A stretch of 64,000 nt of DNA from Polaribacter sp. Z022. GTDB lineage: Bacteria > Bacteroidota > Bacteroidia > Flavobacteriales > Flavobacteriaceae. The position numbers and the translations under genes are program-made. The stretch spans positions 496,001 to 560,000 of the forward strand of contig NZ_JALCZO010000003.1 in the NCBI RefSeq assembly GCF_023555495.1, given 5' to 3'. Below the pieces are notes generated by a model that ran no database searches, was not told where the DNA came from, and was given only the letters and a program-made list of their open reading frames with translations. Below are positions 19,501 to 27,083 of the stretch, piece by piece (position 1 is the stretch's first letter; the number at the start of each line of letters is the position of its first letter).

Positions 19501-19689
19501 GCACATTTAAACTCTTTAACAAGAATAGGAACTTATGCTCCAACCCAACAAGCCATCGATTTTAAAAACGAAATCACAAAACAAATTGATGTTGAGTTAA
19601 AAAAACTAAATACTATCTTTTCAGTAAGAGTTAAAGAATTAAATAAAAAAGTAAACGAAAGTGCTATCGATTTAATTCAGTTAGATTAA
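16582..19689 (+). CDS. Secreted sortilin/VPS10-type beta-propeller protein with BNR repeats
   Basis: The 1035-residue protein has a signal peptide (to about residue 21, NVNAQK). Many Asp-box/BNR repeats of the S-T-D-x-G-x-T-W type follow: TTDAGSTW, TTDGGETW, STDSGETW, STDAGKTW, SFDAGENW, TENYGKSW, SFDDGKNW. Together they make one or two large propellers over residues 30-730. A further 300-residue part has an immunoglobulin-like strand region (YKVELAV) and a helical C-terminus. It matches the WD40/YVTN/BNR-like glycosyl-hydrolase-annotated proteins of Bacteroidota, whose substrate is not established. It is exported and probably outside the inner membrane. It overlaps the convergent enoyl-CoA hydratase gene by 4 bases. 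Confidence 0.85.
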   Translation: MKKIIFLAISLFFITNAKVNAQKNSNKVSEEYFSAIKWRNIGPFRGGRSAAVTGVSSKSNLFYMGTTGGGVWKTTDAGSTWQNISDGFFGGSVGAVAVAESDNNVIYVGMGEKTVRGNVSSGDGVWKSENAGKTWKHIGLKNSRHISRMRIHPKNSDIVFAAVMGDLYKPTQERGVYKTTDGGETWKRVLFSDENSGAVDLIIDPNNPRILYATTWDVRRTPYSLSSGGKGSAIFKSTDSGETWTNISTNKGLPKGIWGISGVTVSPVNSDIVWALIENKKGGIYKSTDAGKTWSLINSERKLRQRAWYYSRLYADTQDENILYVLNVRYHKSTDGGKTYKTYNAPHGDHHDLWIAPKDNQRMIIGDDGGAQISFDAGENWSTMYNQPTSQFYRVTTDNHFPYRILAAQQDNSTIRISHRTSGRFISESDWESTAGGESAHIAVDPLNNDIVYGGSYGGLLTRKNHKTNETRAINVWPDDPMGHGAEDFKYRFQWNFPIFFSPNNKKKLYAASNHLHVTENEGQSWKVISPDLTRNDPKTLGPSGGPITKDNTGVEYYGTIFAATESAFEPGLIWTGSDDGLVHLSKDNGANWKNVTPKKMPEWMMINCIEVDPFNKGGAYIVGTKYKSGDYKPYIYKTENYGKSWKQITNGIANEDFTRALRADPKRKGLLYAGTERGMYISFDDGKNWQTFKQNLPIVPITDLAIKDDNLIAATQGRSLWIIDDLTPLHQIKPSTLKEDVVLYKPKDAYNLSGGRGRTSKTQGTNHPGGVAINYFIKEKGEKDIVSLSIFDANDNLIKKYSTKPDKKKKETSLKVKDGNNIFYWNMMYPGAEKVKGMILWWASLNGPMALPGTYKVELAVNDSKLKQEFKIIKNPVSETSEADMKAQFTFINEINKKMTEIHKALNNVKKIRTQVGLLKKSIKDKKKHKTLLEYADALVKDMTKIEETLYQTKSKSGQDPLNFPIRLNNKLAHLNSLTRIGTYAPTQQAIDFKNEITKQIDVELKKLNTIFSVRVKELNKKVNESAIDLIQLD

Positions 19690-20387
19690 GAATTGATAGA
19701 AATATCACTTTTTAAATCTAAAGCGATTGCTTTTTCTAATTCTTGCAAATGCTGTTGCCTAACTTTTAGTTTGGTAGCAGCATGTGCTTTTTTATGTAGT
19801 TTAGCAAACATACCTGCTACTTTAATTGCTGTAGGTAACAAATGATTTTCTGGCACAACTAAATCTAAAAAACCAGCTTTTTCTGCATCTTTAGGATTGT
19901 AAATTTCAGCATTATTAACACTTCTATTTACATACACTTCTGATAAACGAGCTTTTGCAATAGTAATTCCTGCATTGTGCATTGTCATACCAATCATTAC
20001 CTCATTTAAACCAATTTTAAAATCGCCTTCTACTCCAATTCTATAATCAGCAGACAATAATAAAAAAGCGCCTTTTGCTATTGCATGACCAGAACAAGCA
20101 ATAATTATTGGTTGAGGAAAAGACAACATTTTTAAAGATAAGTTAGAACCTTTCGTTACCAATTCTTTAGCAGTTTCTGGCGATTTTGTCATCACTTTTA
20201 AATCGAAACCTGCAGAAAAAACACTTTCTTGACCTGTAAGGATTACAACTTTATTTTCTGCTACTGCTTTATCTAAACACAAATTCAATCCATCAATAAC
20301 TTCATGAGAAATTGCATTTGCTTTACCGTTTTTAATGGTAATAATTGCATAGTTTTCTTCTGGTTGATAAGTAACAAATTCATTCAT
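19686..20387 (-). CDS. Enoyl-CoA hydratase/isomerase family protein
   Basis: A 233-residue crotonase-fold protein. It has the AISHEVIDGL start, the oxyanion-hole segment SVFSAGFDLKVM and a CSGHAIAKGAFLLLSADYRIG segment where the second backbone amide and catalytic residues lie. The usual Glu-Glu pair of true hydratases is not evident; the second position reads GLNEVMIGM, so one Glu is present. It may be an isomerase or an orphan crotonase. It is shorter than the 260-residue norm at the C-terminus. Gene ends overlap tail to tail with the sortilin-like gene. Confidence 0.82.
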   Translation of the reverse strand: MNEFVTYQPEENYAIITIKNGKANAISHEVIDGLNLCLDKAVAENKVVILTGQESVFSAGFDLKVMTKSPETAKELVTKGSNLSLKMLSFPQPIIIACSGHAIAKGAFLLLSADYRIGVEGDFKIGLNEVMIGMTMHNAGITIAKARLSEVYVNRSVNNAEIYNPKDAEKAGFLDLVVPENHLLPTAIKVAGMFAKLHKKAHAATKLKVRQQHLQELEKAIALDLKSDISINS

Positions 20388-20482
20388 TTTTATTAAATTT
20401 TAAAACAAGTTACAAAAAAAATAAACATCTAAAATAATAGATACTACACTCATTATAAATTATGTCTTTGCTATTATTTGTT

Positions 20483-20490
20483 TATTTTTG
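20483..20490 (+). promoter_or_regulatory. Probable -7 element of the CLC gene
   Basis: TATTTTTG matches the TAnnTTTG box and lies 16 bases before the ATG at 20507, giving a very short leader. No fluoride-riboswitch motif was seen in the 119-base gap upstream. Confidence 0.4.
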
Positions 20491-20506
20491 CCTAACAACA
20501 TAAACT

Positions 20507-21823
20507 ATGGATAAAATTAAAAGATTGTTTCTTTCATTTGAGCAAAGTTTTTCTTTGCTTTTTCTTTTAAAATGGAGTTTCATCTGTTTGCTAATTGGAG
20601 GTTTTACTGGAAGTGCATCTGCTGTTTTTTTATGGTCTTTAGAATGGGCAACAAATTATAGAGAAGCCAATAAATGGATTATTTGGTTATTACCAATTGC
20701 AGGTTTTATTATTGGTTTGTCTTATCATTTATATGGTAAAAGTGTTGTTAAAGGAAATAATTTATTGGTAGATGAATACCATGAACCTAAAAAAATAATT
20801 CCTTTTAAAATGGCTCCTTTAGTTTTTATAGGAACCATTTTAACGCATTTATTTGGTGGTTCTGCAGGACGTGAGGGTACAGCAGTACAAATTGGTGGTG
20901 CTATTGCAGATCAGTTTACCAAACTTTTTAAACTTTCTAATTTAGATAGAAAAATAATTTTAGTTGCTGGTATTAGTGCAGGTTTTTCGTCTGTTTTTGG
21001 AACACCTTTAGCTGGAGCAATTTTTGCTTTAGAAGTTATGGTTATAGGTAGAATTAAATTTGACGCAATAATTCCTAGTTTTTTAGCTGCTGTTTTTGCT
21101 AATTATTTTTGTGATGTTTGGCATATTTCTCATCACACACATTATACCATTTCTACTATTTCAGAATTAACACCAGCAACCATTTTATGGTCTTTATTGG
21201 CAGGTATTATTTTTGGATTGGCAAGTATGTTATTTTCTAAATCTACACATTTTTGGGGAACTTTATTTAAAAAACATATTAATTACCCACCTTTAAGACC
21301 CGTTATTGGAGGTGTTATTTTAGCAATTGTTGTTTATTTAATGGGAACTACCAAATACATTGGACTTGGTGTACCAACCATTGTAGATGCTTTTAATATC
21401 GATTTAAATTCTTATGATTTTTTACTAAAAATAATTTTCACTTCTTTTACTTTAGGTGCAGGTTTTAAAGGAGGAGAAGTTACTCCGTTATTTTTTATTG
21501 GTGCTACTTTAGGAAATGTGCTAATATGGTTTATTCCAATGCCAATGCCATTGTTAGCAGGTATGGGTTTTGTTGCTGTTTTTGCAGGTGCAACAAACAC
21601 TCCAATTGCTTGTACAATTATGGGAATTGAATTATTTGGAATAGAATCTGGAGTTTTTATTGCTTTAGCTTGTACTACTTCTTATTTATTTTCTGGACAT
21701 TCTGGTATTTATTCTTCACAATTTATAGGAAGCCCTAAACACCTATTTTACAAAGATGAAAAAGGTTTAAAACTAACAGAAATAGAAAATAAAAGAGCTA
21801 AAAAAAGTCATTACAAAGAATAA
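20507..21823 (+). CDS. CLC-type transporter, probably a fluoride/proton antiporter (CLC-F)
   Basis: The 438-residue protein has about ten hydrophobic helices and the CLC glutamate-gate motif GREGT (Glu123). The segment at the place of the chloride-selective GSGIP loop reads KGNNLL (83-87), so the central serine is replaced, apparently by Asn. The GxFxP equivalent reads KGGEVTP with Glu324 and Thr326. As I recall, that Glu and Thr are typical of the fluoride-specific CLC-F clade. Its role would be export of fluoride in exchange for protons at the inner membrane. No crcB riboswitch is visible upstream. The alternative is an ordinary chloride antiporter of the same annotated family. Confidence 0.72.
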   Translation: MDKIKRLFLSFEQSFSLLFLLKWSFICLLIGGFTGSASAVFLWSLEWATNYREANKWIIWLLPIAGFIIGLSYHLYGKSVVKGNNLLVDEYHEPKKIIPFKMAPLVFIGTILTHLFGGSAGREGTAVQIGGAIADQFTKLFKLSNLDRKIILVAGISAGFSSVFGTPLAGAIFALEVMVIGRIKFDAIIPSFLAAVFANYFCDVWHISHHTHYTISTISELTPATILWSLLAGIIFGLASMLFSKSTHFWGTLFKKHINYPPLRPVIGGVILAIVVYLMGTTKYIGLGVPTIVDAFNIDLNSYDFLLKIIFTSFTLGAGFKGGEVTPLFFIGATLGNVLIWFIPMPMPLLAGMGFVAVFAGATNTPIACTIMGIELFGIESGVFIALACTTSYLFSGHSGIYSSQFIGSPKHLFYKDEKGLKLTEIENKRAKKSHYKE

Positions 21824-21865
21824 ATATTCCTAAATAATGACTTTTATAATTGATATTGATTTTTA

Positions 21866-22891
21866 CTACTTTAAAGAGTAAAAATAATCTGTTTGAATAT
21901 CTTGTGGTTTTACCATTGTAGGATCATTTACATAAGCTTCCCAAATTGGATACTCAATTTCTTTTTTATTATCTGTTGCATACTTCAATAAAGAATTGTG
22001 TATTTCCATTTCACCTGTTCCATAGTTTCCAAATTTAGAAGCAGTTGCAGTTGCACCTTTAGGTAAATTTACAAGAGACATACCTTCTCCAGGTTTTAAA
22101 TCTTTTTTTAAGATTAAACCAATATAAAATTCAGCAATATTATTTTCCATATCCCAAACGTTATAAACTGCAGCAGGAGTAAAATCACCATATTCTAAAC
22201 CATTTTTCATTGCATACATTCCTGCCTTTGGCATATCAGTTTGAAAAAGTTCTGTCATATTAGACATATCTGTAGTTGTTTTATGATAATAACCTATAAA
22301 TTTTTGAGCTGGTAAATCTTTTACTACAACTGGTGTTATTCTAAACGAATTTGCTAATTTCTGAGCTTCTAAGACTACTTTTTCTAAATTATTCAATCCT
22401 TTTTCTTCCATTGGACCGAAAAAATTTTCCCATCCTCCCATAAAACCAGAAATTAATTTAAACATAAATGGAGCTTTGGTTTCTTTCATTTGCCAAGTAA
22501 TATTTGTTCCTCCATCTTTTTCTTCAAAATGCCAAATTATATCACTTGGGTCAGCATCACCAAACTGCATTTTTTGTTCTATTAATTTATTAGGAATTAC
22601 ATTTACTGTTTTCATACTTCCAGGACCATCTTTACTTGTCCAAGAATCGCTAGCTCCTACTCCAACAGTTTTTTCTCCATAAGAAACTACAATAGTAGAA
22701 TCTTCATCATGCCAAGGACCCCATTTTTCCCAAGTTTTTAAATCGTTAACTGTATTATAAACTGCAGAAATTGGTGCTTTTATTACTTTAGAACGAGAAA
22801 CATCGTATTCACTTGGTTGCATTGCTCCAAAAATAAGCACACCTACTATTAGTACTACTACTAAACCTAAAAGGTATTTTAAAAATTTCAT
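21866..22891 (-). CDS. SRPBCC domain protein with C-terminal GyrI-like domain
   Basis: This 341-residue protein has one N-terminal membrane helix (residues 4-24). A polyketide-cyclase/START-like SRPBCC domain (about 30-175) contains RSKVIKAPISAVYNTVNDL and the WEKWGPWHD loop. A GyrI-like effector-binding domain (about 185-341) includes FIGYYHKTTTDMS and WEAYVNDP. Both domains bind small hydrophobic or cationic ligands in other proteins; none can be named here. There is no DNA-binding domain, so it is not a transcription factor despite the GyrI fold. The membrane anchor suggests a periplasmic or membrane-surface location. Confidence 0.8.
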   Translation of the reverse strand: MKFLKYLLGLVVVLIVGVLIFGAMQPSEYDVSRSKVIKAPISAVYNTVNDLKTWEKWGPWHDEDSTIVVSYGEKTVGVGASDSWTSKDGPGSMKTVNVIPNKLIEQKMQFGDADPSDIIWHFEEKDGGTNITWQMKETKAPFMFKLISGFMGGWENFFGPMEEKGLNNLEKVVLEAQKLANSFRITPVVVKDLPAQKFIGYYHKTTTDMSNMTELFQTDMPKAGMYAMKNGLEYGDFTPAAVYNVWDMENNIAEFYIGLILKKDLKPGEGMSLVNLPKGATATASKFGNYGTGEMEIHNSLLKYATDNKKEIEYPIWEAYVNDPTMVKPQDIQTDYFYSLK

Positions 22892-22952
22892 AATATTTGA
22901 TTTGTTTTGGTTGATAGCTTAAAGTTACAAATTATTTACAAACAACTAGTTG

Positions 22953-23915
22953 TTAGAGTATTATTTCATCAACATCAATCCAATTTTTCTTTTGAGTTAC
23001 GGTTCCTTTATTTAAAATCATAACTCCAGGATTTGCTCTAATCATAGTTTTTAAAGTTGTTTCATCACAAAATAAAAACTCTAAATCTAAATTATGCTTT
23101 TCATTTGTTAGAATTAAATCGTCAGTAAAAGAAGCAGAAACTCCATAAACTGTATATCCTTTTTTCTTTGCTTTTGCAGTTATTTCTTTAATTGCTGGAT
23201 ATCCGTTTTCATCAACTTTATCAAGATTGTAAATAATAACCAACATTACTTTTTCTTTCTTTAACAATTCTGGTGCTAAATCTGATTGTGCATCTTCTAA
23301 CATAAAATCATGAACAGGAGGAATACTTCCATCTTCTGGAAATTCCATTCCTTTTTCAAGATTTTTACCAATAGCATACGCTCTAAAATCGATAATTGGC
23401 AAATGAGTTAGCACATGTTGAACGATAAACATAAATATTGCTAAAGAAACTAATGTTATTAATTTTGGAATTTTACCTCCAAAAATTGGTTTAATGTATT
23501 TAACTCCAATAACCAAAATAATGATTAAAGCAATTAAAATTATGTTCTTATAAAAAGTTCCCCAAGTAGAAAGTTTTACAGCATCACCAAAACAACCACA
23601 ATCTGTAACTTTATTATAATAAGCAGAATACCAAGTTAAAAACAAGAAAACTAAGGTTAAGATAAACAAACTCCAAACTGTAGTTTTTGGTTTGTAACCG
23701 ATTAAAATCATTACTCCTAAAAGAATTTCTGCAACAATTAAAATGATTGAAAAAATTAAAGCATAAGGAATTAAAAACTCCATATTTAAAACCGATTCCG
23801 AAAAATATTCTTGAAACTTGTATTGAGAACCTATTGGGTCTACCAATTTTACAAAGCCCGAAAAAATGAATAAGGCTCCTACAATTATTCTTGAAAGTTG
23901 GACTAATATTTTCAT
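22953..23915 (-). CDS. DoxX/MauE-type membrane protein (BT_3928 family)
   Basis: The 320-residue protein starts with a DoxX/MauE four-helix membrane domain (about residues 1-145) that contains the VTDCGCFGDAVKL motif. Two further hydrophobic segments follow near 150-170. A C-terminal soluble domain (about 200-320) resembles a thioredoxin fold without an obvious CxxC (MLVIIYNLDKVD, NPGVMILNKG). The paired cysteines of DCGCFG suggest a role in membrane thiol or quinone redox chemistry; this is inferred from MauE relatives. Its substrate is unknown. Confidence 0.8.
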   Translation of the reverse strand: MKILVQLSRIIVGALFIFSGFVKLVDPIGSQYKFQEYFSESVLNMEFLIPYALIFSIILIVAEILLGVMILIGYKPKTTVWSLFILTLVFLFLTWYSAYYNKVTDCGCFGDAVKLSTWGTFYKNIILIALIIILVIGVKYIKPIFGGKIPKLITLVSLAIFMFIVQHVLTHLPIIDFRAYAIGKNLEKGMEFPEDGSIPPVHDFMLEDAQSDLAPELLKKEKVMLVIIYNLDKVDENGYPAIKEITAKAKKKGYTVYGVSASFTDDLILTNEKHNLDLEFLFCDETTLKTMIRANPGVMILNKGTVTQKKNWIDVDEIIL

Positions 23916-23988
23916 AATTTATGATGATAATTGTTACTAATGAATATTTTCAAATGATGAAATCACAATATTTATCAAGTTTAATGTA

Positions 23989-24014
23989 GAGATTGCTTCA
24001 TTTTTCTCAATGAC
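23989..24014. repeat. Half copy of an intergenic palindromic repeat
   Basis: AGATTGCTTC, then CTCAATGACA, resembles the right half of a widespread GTCATTGCGA...AAGCAATCT intergenic element; a fuller copy is at 26199. The left half is degenerate here. Confidence 0.4.
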
Positions 24015-24035
24015 AAAACTTTGACACTTTGTAAT

Positions 24036-24572
24036 TTATTCTCCCAAATGAATCATGGCAAAAACAGCATAATTAATCATGTCTTGGTAATTCGCATCAA
24101 TTCCTTCAGAAACTATTGTTTTTCCTTTATTGTCTTCTATTTGTTTAACACGCAATAATTTTTGTAAAATTAAATCTGTTAAACTAGAAACACGCATATC
24201 TCTCCAAGCTTCTCCATAATCATGATTTTTATTCATCATTAAATCTTTGGTTATTTTTGCATGTTTGTCATATAAAACAGTAGCTTCTTCTGTATTTAAA
24301 TCAGGGTTTTCTACCACACCATTTTCTAACTGAATTAACGCCATAATAGAATAATTGATGATTCCTATAAACTCAGATTTTTCACCTTCATCAACTTTTC
24401 TAACCTCATTTTCTTGTAACTGACGTATTCTTGTGGCTTTTATAAAAATTTGATCTGTTAACGATGGTAAACGTAAAATTCTCCACGCAGATCCATAATC
24501 AGACATTTTTTTAATGAATAAACTTCTACATTCTTCTATAACAGCATCGTATTGTTTTGAGGTATCTTGCAT
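24036..24572 (-). CDS. DUF1599 domain-containing protein
   Basis: The protein (178 residues from the ATG at 24572) is made of two related halves, one with KKMSDYGSAWRILRLPSLTDQIFIKATRIRQLQ and one with MNKNHDYGEAWRDMRVSSLTDLILQKLLRVKQ; each ends with a NYA/S-MA-IxL segment. This duplicated pattern is DUF1599, which I recognise; it resembles all-alpha MazG-like nucleotide-binding folds, but the function is not established. A longer open form begins at 24623, but a TACATTTG promoter-like box at 24594-24601 sits inside that extension, so I prefer 24572. It is divergent from the LOG gene. Confidence 0.85.
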   Translation of the reverse strand: MQDTSKQYDAVIEECRSLFIKKMSDYGSAWRILRLPSLTDQIFIKATRIRQLQENEVRKVDEGEKSEFIGIINYSIMALIQLENGVVENPDLNTEEATVLYDKHAKITKDLMMNKNHDYGEAWRDMRVSSLTDLILQKLLRVKQIEDNKGKTIVSEGIDANYQDMINYAVFAMIHLGE

Positions 24573-24654
24573 TTTTGTAAAAAAGTATTTTTCCAAATGT
24601 AGTAAATCTTCAAAGCATTTCATTTATTTTTACCATGAATTTATCAACTATCAA

Positions 24655-25236
24655 ATGAAAAGAATTGCAGTTTTTTGTGGATCAAGTATTGGCTTTAATC
24701 CTGTTTACAAGGAAGCTGCCAAAGAATTAGGGAACTATTTTGCAAACAACCAGATAGGAATGGTTTATGGTGGAGGAAAAGTAGGATTAATGGGGGTAAT
24801 TGCTGATGAAATTCTTTCTTATAAAGGAGAAGTTATTGGAGTAATTCCTACATTATTAGAAAAAGAAGAAGTTGTTCATGCTGGTGTCGAAGAAATGATT
24901 GTTTGTAAAAAAATGAGCGAACGAAAAGTAATTATGAGCAAATTAATTGATGGTTATATTACACTTCCTGGTGGTTTTGGTACTTTAGATGAACTTTTTG
25001 AAGCCCTAACTTTAAACCAATTACACATAGAACAAAAACCTGTAGGTCTTTTAAATGTTAATGGTTTTTTTGATGCTGTTTTATTGCAATTAGACAAAAT
25101 GGTAGAAGAAGGTTATTTAAAACAAACCAATAGAAACATGTTGTTGGTTGCAAATTCTGTTGATAATTTAATGCAAAAAATGAACAATTATACAGCACCA
25201 AAAGTTGAAGCTATTATTAACAAAGTAGTACGTTAA
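24655..25236 (+). CDS. LOG family protein (cytokinin riboside 5'-monophosphate phosphoribohydrolase type)
   Basis: The 193-residue Rossmann-fold protein starts MKRIAVFCGSSIGFNPVYKE and has the LOG motif pair: MSERK near residue 85 and PGGFGTLDELFE near residue 105. In this TIGR00730 family the motif forms the nucleotide and active site that releases adenine or cytokinin base from the riboside monophosphate. In bacteria the physiological substrate is often AMP-like or unknown. I reject an upstream in-frame extension to 24514, which overlaps the divergent DUF1599 gene. The folP gene follows after one base. Confidence 0.9.
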   Translation: MKRIAVFCGSSIGFNPVYKEAAKELGNYFANNQIGMVYGGGKVGLMGVIADEILSYKGEVIGVIPTLLEKEEVVHAGVEEMIVCKKMSERKVIMSKLIDGYITLPGGFGTLDELFEALTLNQLHIEQKPVGLLNVNGFFDAVLLQLDKMVEEGYLKQTNRNMLLVANSVDNLMQKMNNYTAPKVEAIINKVVR

Positions 25237-25237
25237 A

Positions 25238-26062
25238 ATGACAATAAATTGCAACCAAACATTAATAGATTTGTCTTCTCCAAAAGTAATGGGGATTTTA
25301 AATATTACTCCAGATTCTTTTTTTGACGGAGGTAAATACAAGAACGAATCTGACATACTTTCTCAAACAGAAAAAATGTTGCAAGATGGTGCAACTTTTA
25401 TAGATGTTGGCGCTTATTCTTCTAGACCTGGAGCAACTCATATTTCTGAAGAAGAAGAATTGCAAAGAATAGTTCCTGTTATTAATTTATTAGTTAAAAA
25501 TTTTCCCAAAATTGTAATTTCTGTAGATACTTTTAGAAGTAAAATTGCTAAAGAAACTATAAATAATGGAGCTGCAATTGTAAACGATATTTCTGGAGGA
25601 AAAATGGACGAAAAAATGTTTGAAACTGTTGCTAACTTGCAAGTACCTTATATTTTAATGCACATGTTAGGTACGCCTCAAAACATGCAAAAAAACCCGG
25701 AATATAATAATGTAACTAAAGAAATTATATCTTTTTTTGCAGAACAGATATACAAATTACATCAATTAAAATTAAACGATATTATTATTGATGTTGGTTT
25801 TGGATTTGGAAAAACTATCGATCATAATTTCGAGATTCTAAAAAACCTAAGTCTTTTTAAATCTTTAGATGCACCAATATTAGCAGGAATTTCTCGTAAA
25901 TCTATGTTATATAAAACATTAGATATTTCTGCACAAGAAGCCTTAAATGCAACAACTTCTGCAAACACAATTGCCTTATTAAACGGTGCAAATATTTTAC
26001 GTGTTCATGATGTTAAAGAAGCAGTTGAGGCTGTAAAAATTGTAAATCAAATTTCTTTTTAG
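25238..26062 (+). CDS. folP: Dihydropteroate synthase
   Basis: FolP condenses 6-hydroxymethyl-dihydropterin diphosphate with p-aminobenzoate in folate synthesis. The 274-residue TIM barrel has MGILNITPDSFFDGGK near residue 20, DVGAYSSRPGA near 55, NDISGGKMD near 115, DVGFGFGKT near 185 and the ISRKSM loop near 220. Length is normal. It starts one base after the LOG gene stop, so translation is probably coupled. In many Bacteroidota folP is followed directly by cdaA; here a 363-base repeat-rich gap and an ExbD gene intervene. Confidence 0.95.
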   Translation: MTINCNQTLIDLSSPKVMGILNITPDSFFDGGKYKNESDILSQTEKMLQDGATFIDVGAYSSRPGATHISEEEELQRIVPVINLLVKNFPKIVISVDTFRSKIAKETINNGAAIVNDISGGKMDEKMFETVANLQVPYILMHMLGTPQNMQKNPEYNNVTKEIISFFAEQIYKLHQLKLNDIIIDVGFGFGKTIDHNFEILKNLSLFKSLDAPILAGISRKSMLYKTLDISAQEALNATTSANTIALLNGANILRVHDVKEAVEAVKIVNQISF

Positions 26063-26425
26063 AAGCTATTTCCTGCTTTCCATTTTATCTTTTTAATCTT
26101 GTTCTCGATACAAATTTGTTCATTCTTCACAAATTCACTCGAACTGACAATTAAAAAGGATGCCACTTCAATCAGGGCTAAACTTGTTTGCAAACTTTCT
26201 GTCATTGCGAAGAATGAAGCAATCTCTTAATTAAGAATTCTAAACATTCAGATAACTTCGTCATTCTTCCTCATAATAACGTACTTAATTTTTCTTGGCA
26301 CTCTTTTTGTTAAAATTATGTTAACACCAAAAACTCAACTAGTTAAACTTTAATAAAATAATGATTTCTCGATTATGCTCGAAGAAACATTACAACCATT
26401 TATTAACTTTTAAAAACTAGAAATT
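26063..26425. repeat. Repeat-rich intergenic region with no gene
   Basis: This 363-base gap has no credible open frame. It holds pieces of short palindromic elements. One is TTCTCGAT...CACTCGAACTGACA around 26101-26143. A second is CTGTCATTGCGAAGAATGAAGC at about 26199 with its inverted partner ACTTCGTCATTCTTCC near 26255-26270. A third small one, TTTCTCGA...TCGAAGAAA, is around 26364-26385. They look like decayed copies of common intergenic repeats. A transcript starting in this region probably drives the exbD-cdaA pair. Confidence 0.5.
26199..26282. repeat. Degenerate palindromic intergenic element
   Basis: The left arm TGTCATTGCGAAGAATGAAG at 26200 is matched, with differences, by the reverse complement of the right arm ACTTCGTCATTCTTCCTCAT near 26255. 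Together with the half copy near 23989 this suggests a dispersed family of the REP or MITE kind, without coding capacity. Confidence 0.45.
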
Positions 26426-27031
26426 ATGAGTAGAAAAGAATCACCAGAAATTAATGCAGGTTCTATGGCAGACATTGCATTTTTATTATTAATCTTTTTC
26501 TTGGTAACTACAACTATGAGTGTAGATGCAGGAATATCAAGCAAAATACCTCCAAAACAAGAAACTCCACCAATAATAGACATTAATGAACGTAATATTT
26601 TAGAAGTAAACATTAATAAAAACAATGCTCTATTTGTAGATGGAAATACAATTCCTTTTAAAAATTTAAAACAGATTGCCATTAATTTTATAGATAATGG
26701 TGGTGGTTTAGACATCAACAAAAAAAAATGCGATTGGTGTAATGGATTGCAATTAAAAACATCTTCAGATCATCCATCAAAAGCAATTATTTCTATAAAA
26801 ACAGATAGATTAACAAATTACGAAACCTATATTAATACCTTAGATATTTTAAATTCTTCTTATACATTTTTAAGAAATAAATTATCAGTAAAACTATATA
26901 ACAAAAATTATGAAACGCTATTAGAAGAATATAAAAAGTCTAATAAAAAAGATAAAAACATTCAAGAAAAAATAAAATTGATTCGAGAAAAATATCCATT
27001 ATTAATATCTGATGCAGAAATAAATAACTGA
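26426..27031 (+). CDS. ExbD/TolR-family protein without adjacent ExbB
   Basis: This 201-residue protein has a short cytoplasmic start, one membrane helix (about residues 15-31: MADIAFLLLIFFLVTTTM) with the conserved membrane Asp16, and a periplasmic domain. The periplasmic part contains a Cys-x-x-Cys (KKCDWCNG) and a IISIKTDR segment, as in flavobacterial ExbD proteins. ExbD normally works with an ExbB ring to drive TonB, but no exbB, exbB-like tail or tonB lies beside this gene. It stands between folP and cdaA, which usually adjoin one another. It may pair with an ExbB encoded elsewhere. Confidence 0.82.
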   Translation: MSRKESPEINAGSMADIAFLLLIFFLVTTTMSVDAGISSKIPPKQETPPIIDINERNILEVNINKNNALFVDGNTIPFKNLKQIAINFIDNGGGLDINKKKCDWCNGLQLKTSSDHPSKAIISIKTDRLTNYETYINTLDILNSSYTFLRNKLSVKLYNKNYETLLEEYKKSNKKDKNIQEKIKLIREKYPLLISDAEINN

Positions 27032-27083
27032 TATTGAAATGAACAAATTTATTAGTACTTTAGCCTAAAATCAGGTAATTTAC

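Noticed and set aside
20388..20506. Fluoride riboswitch before the CLC gene
   Set aside because: I saw no GG-GATGG / CTGATG-like core of the crcB motif in the 119-base gap.
24514..24654. N-terminal extension of the LOG protein
   Set aside because: It overlaps the divergent DUF1599 gene and does not match the LOG start; MKRIAVFCGSS at 24655 is the family start.
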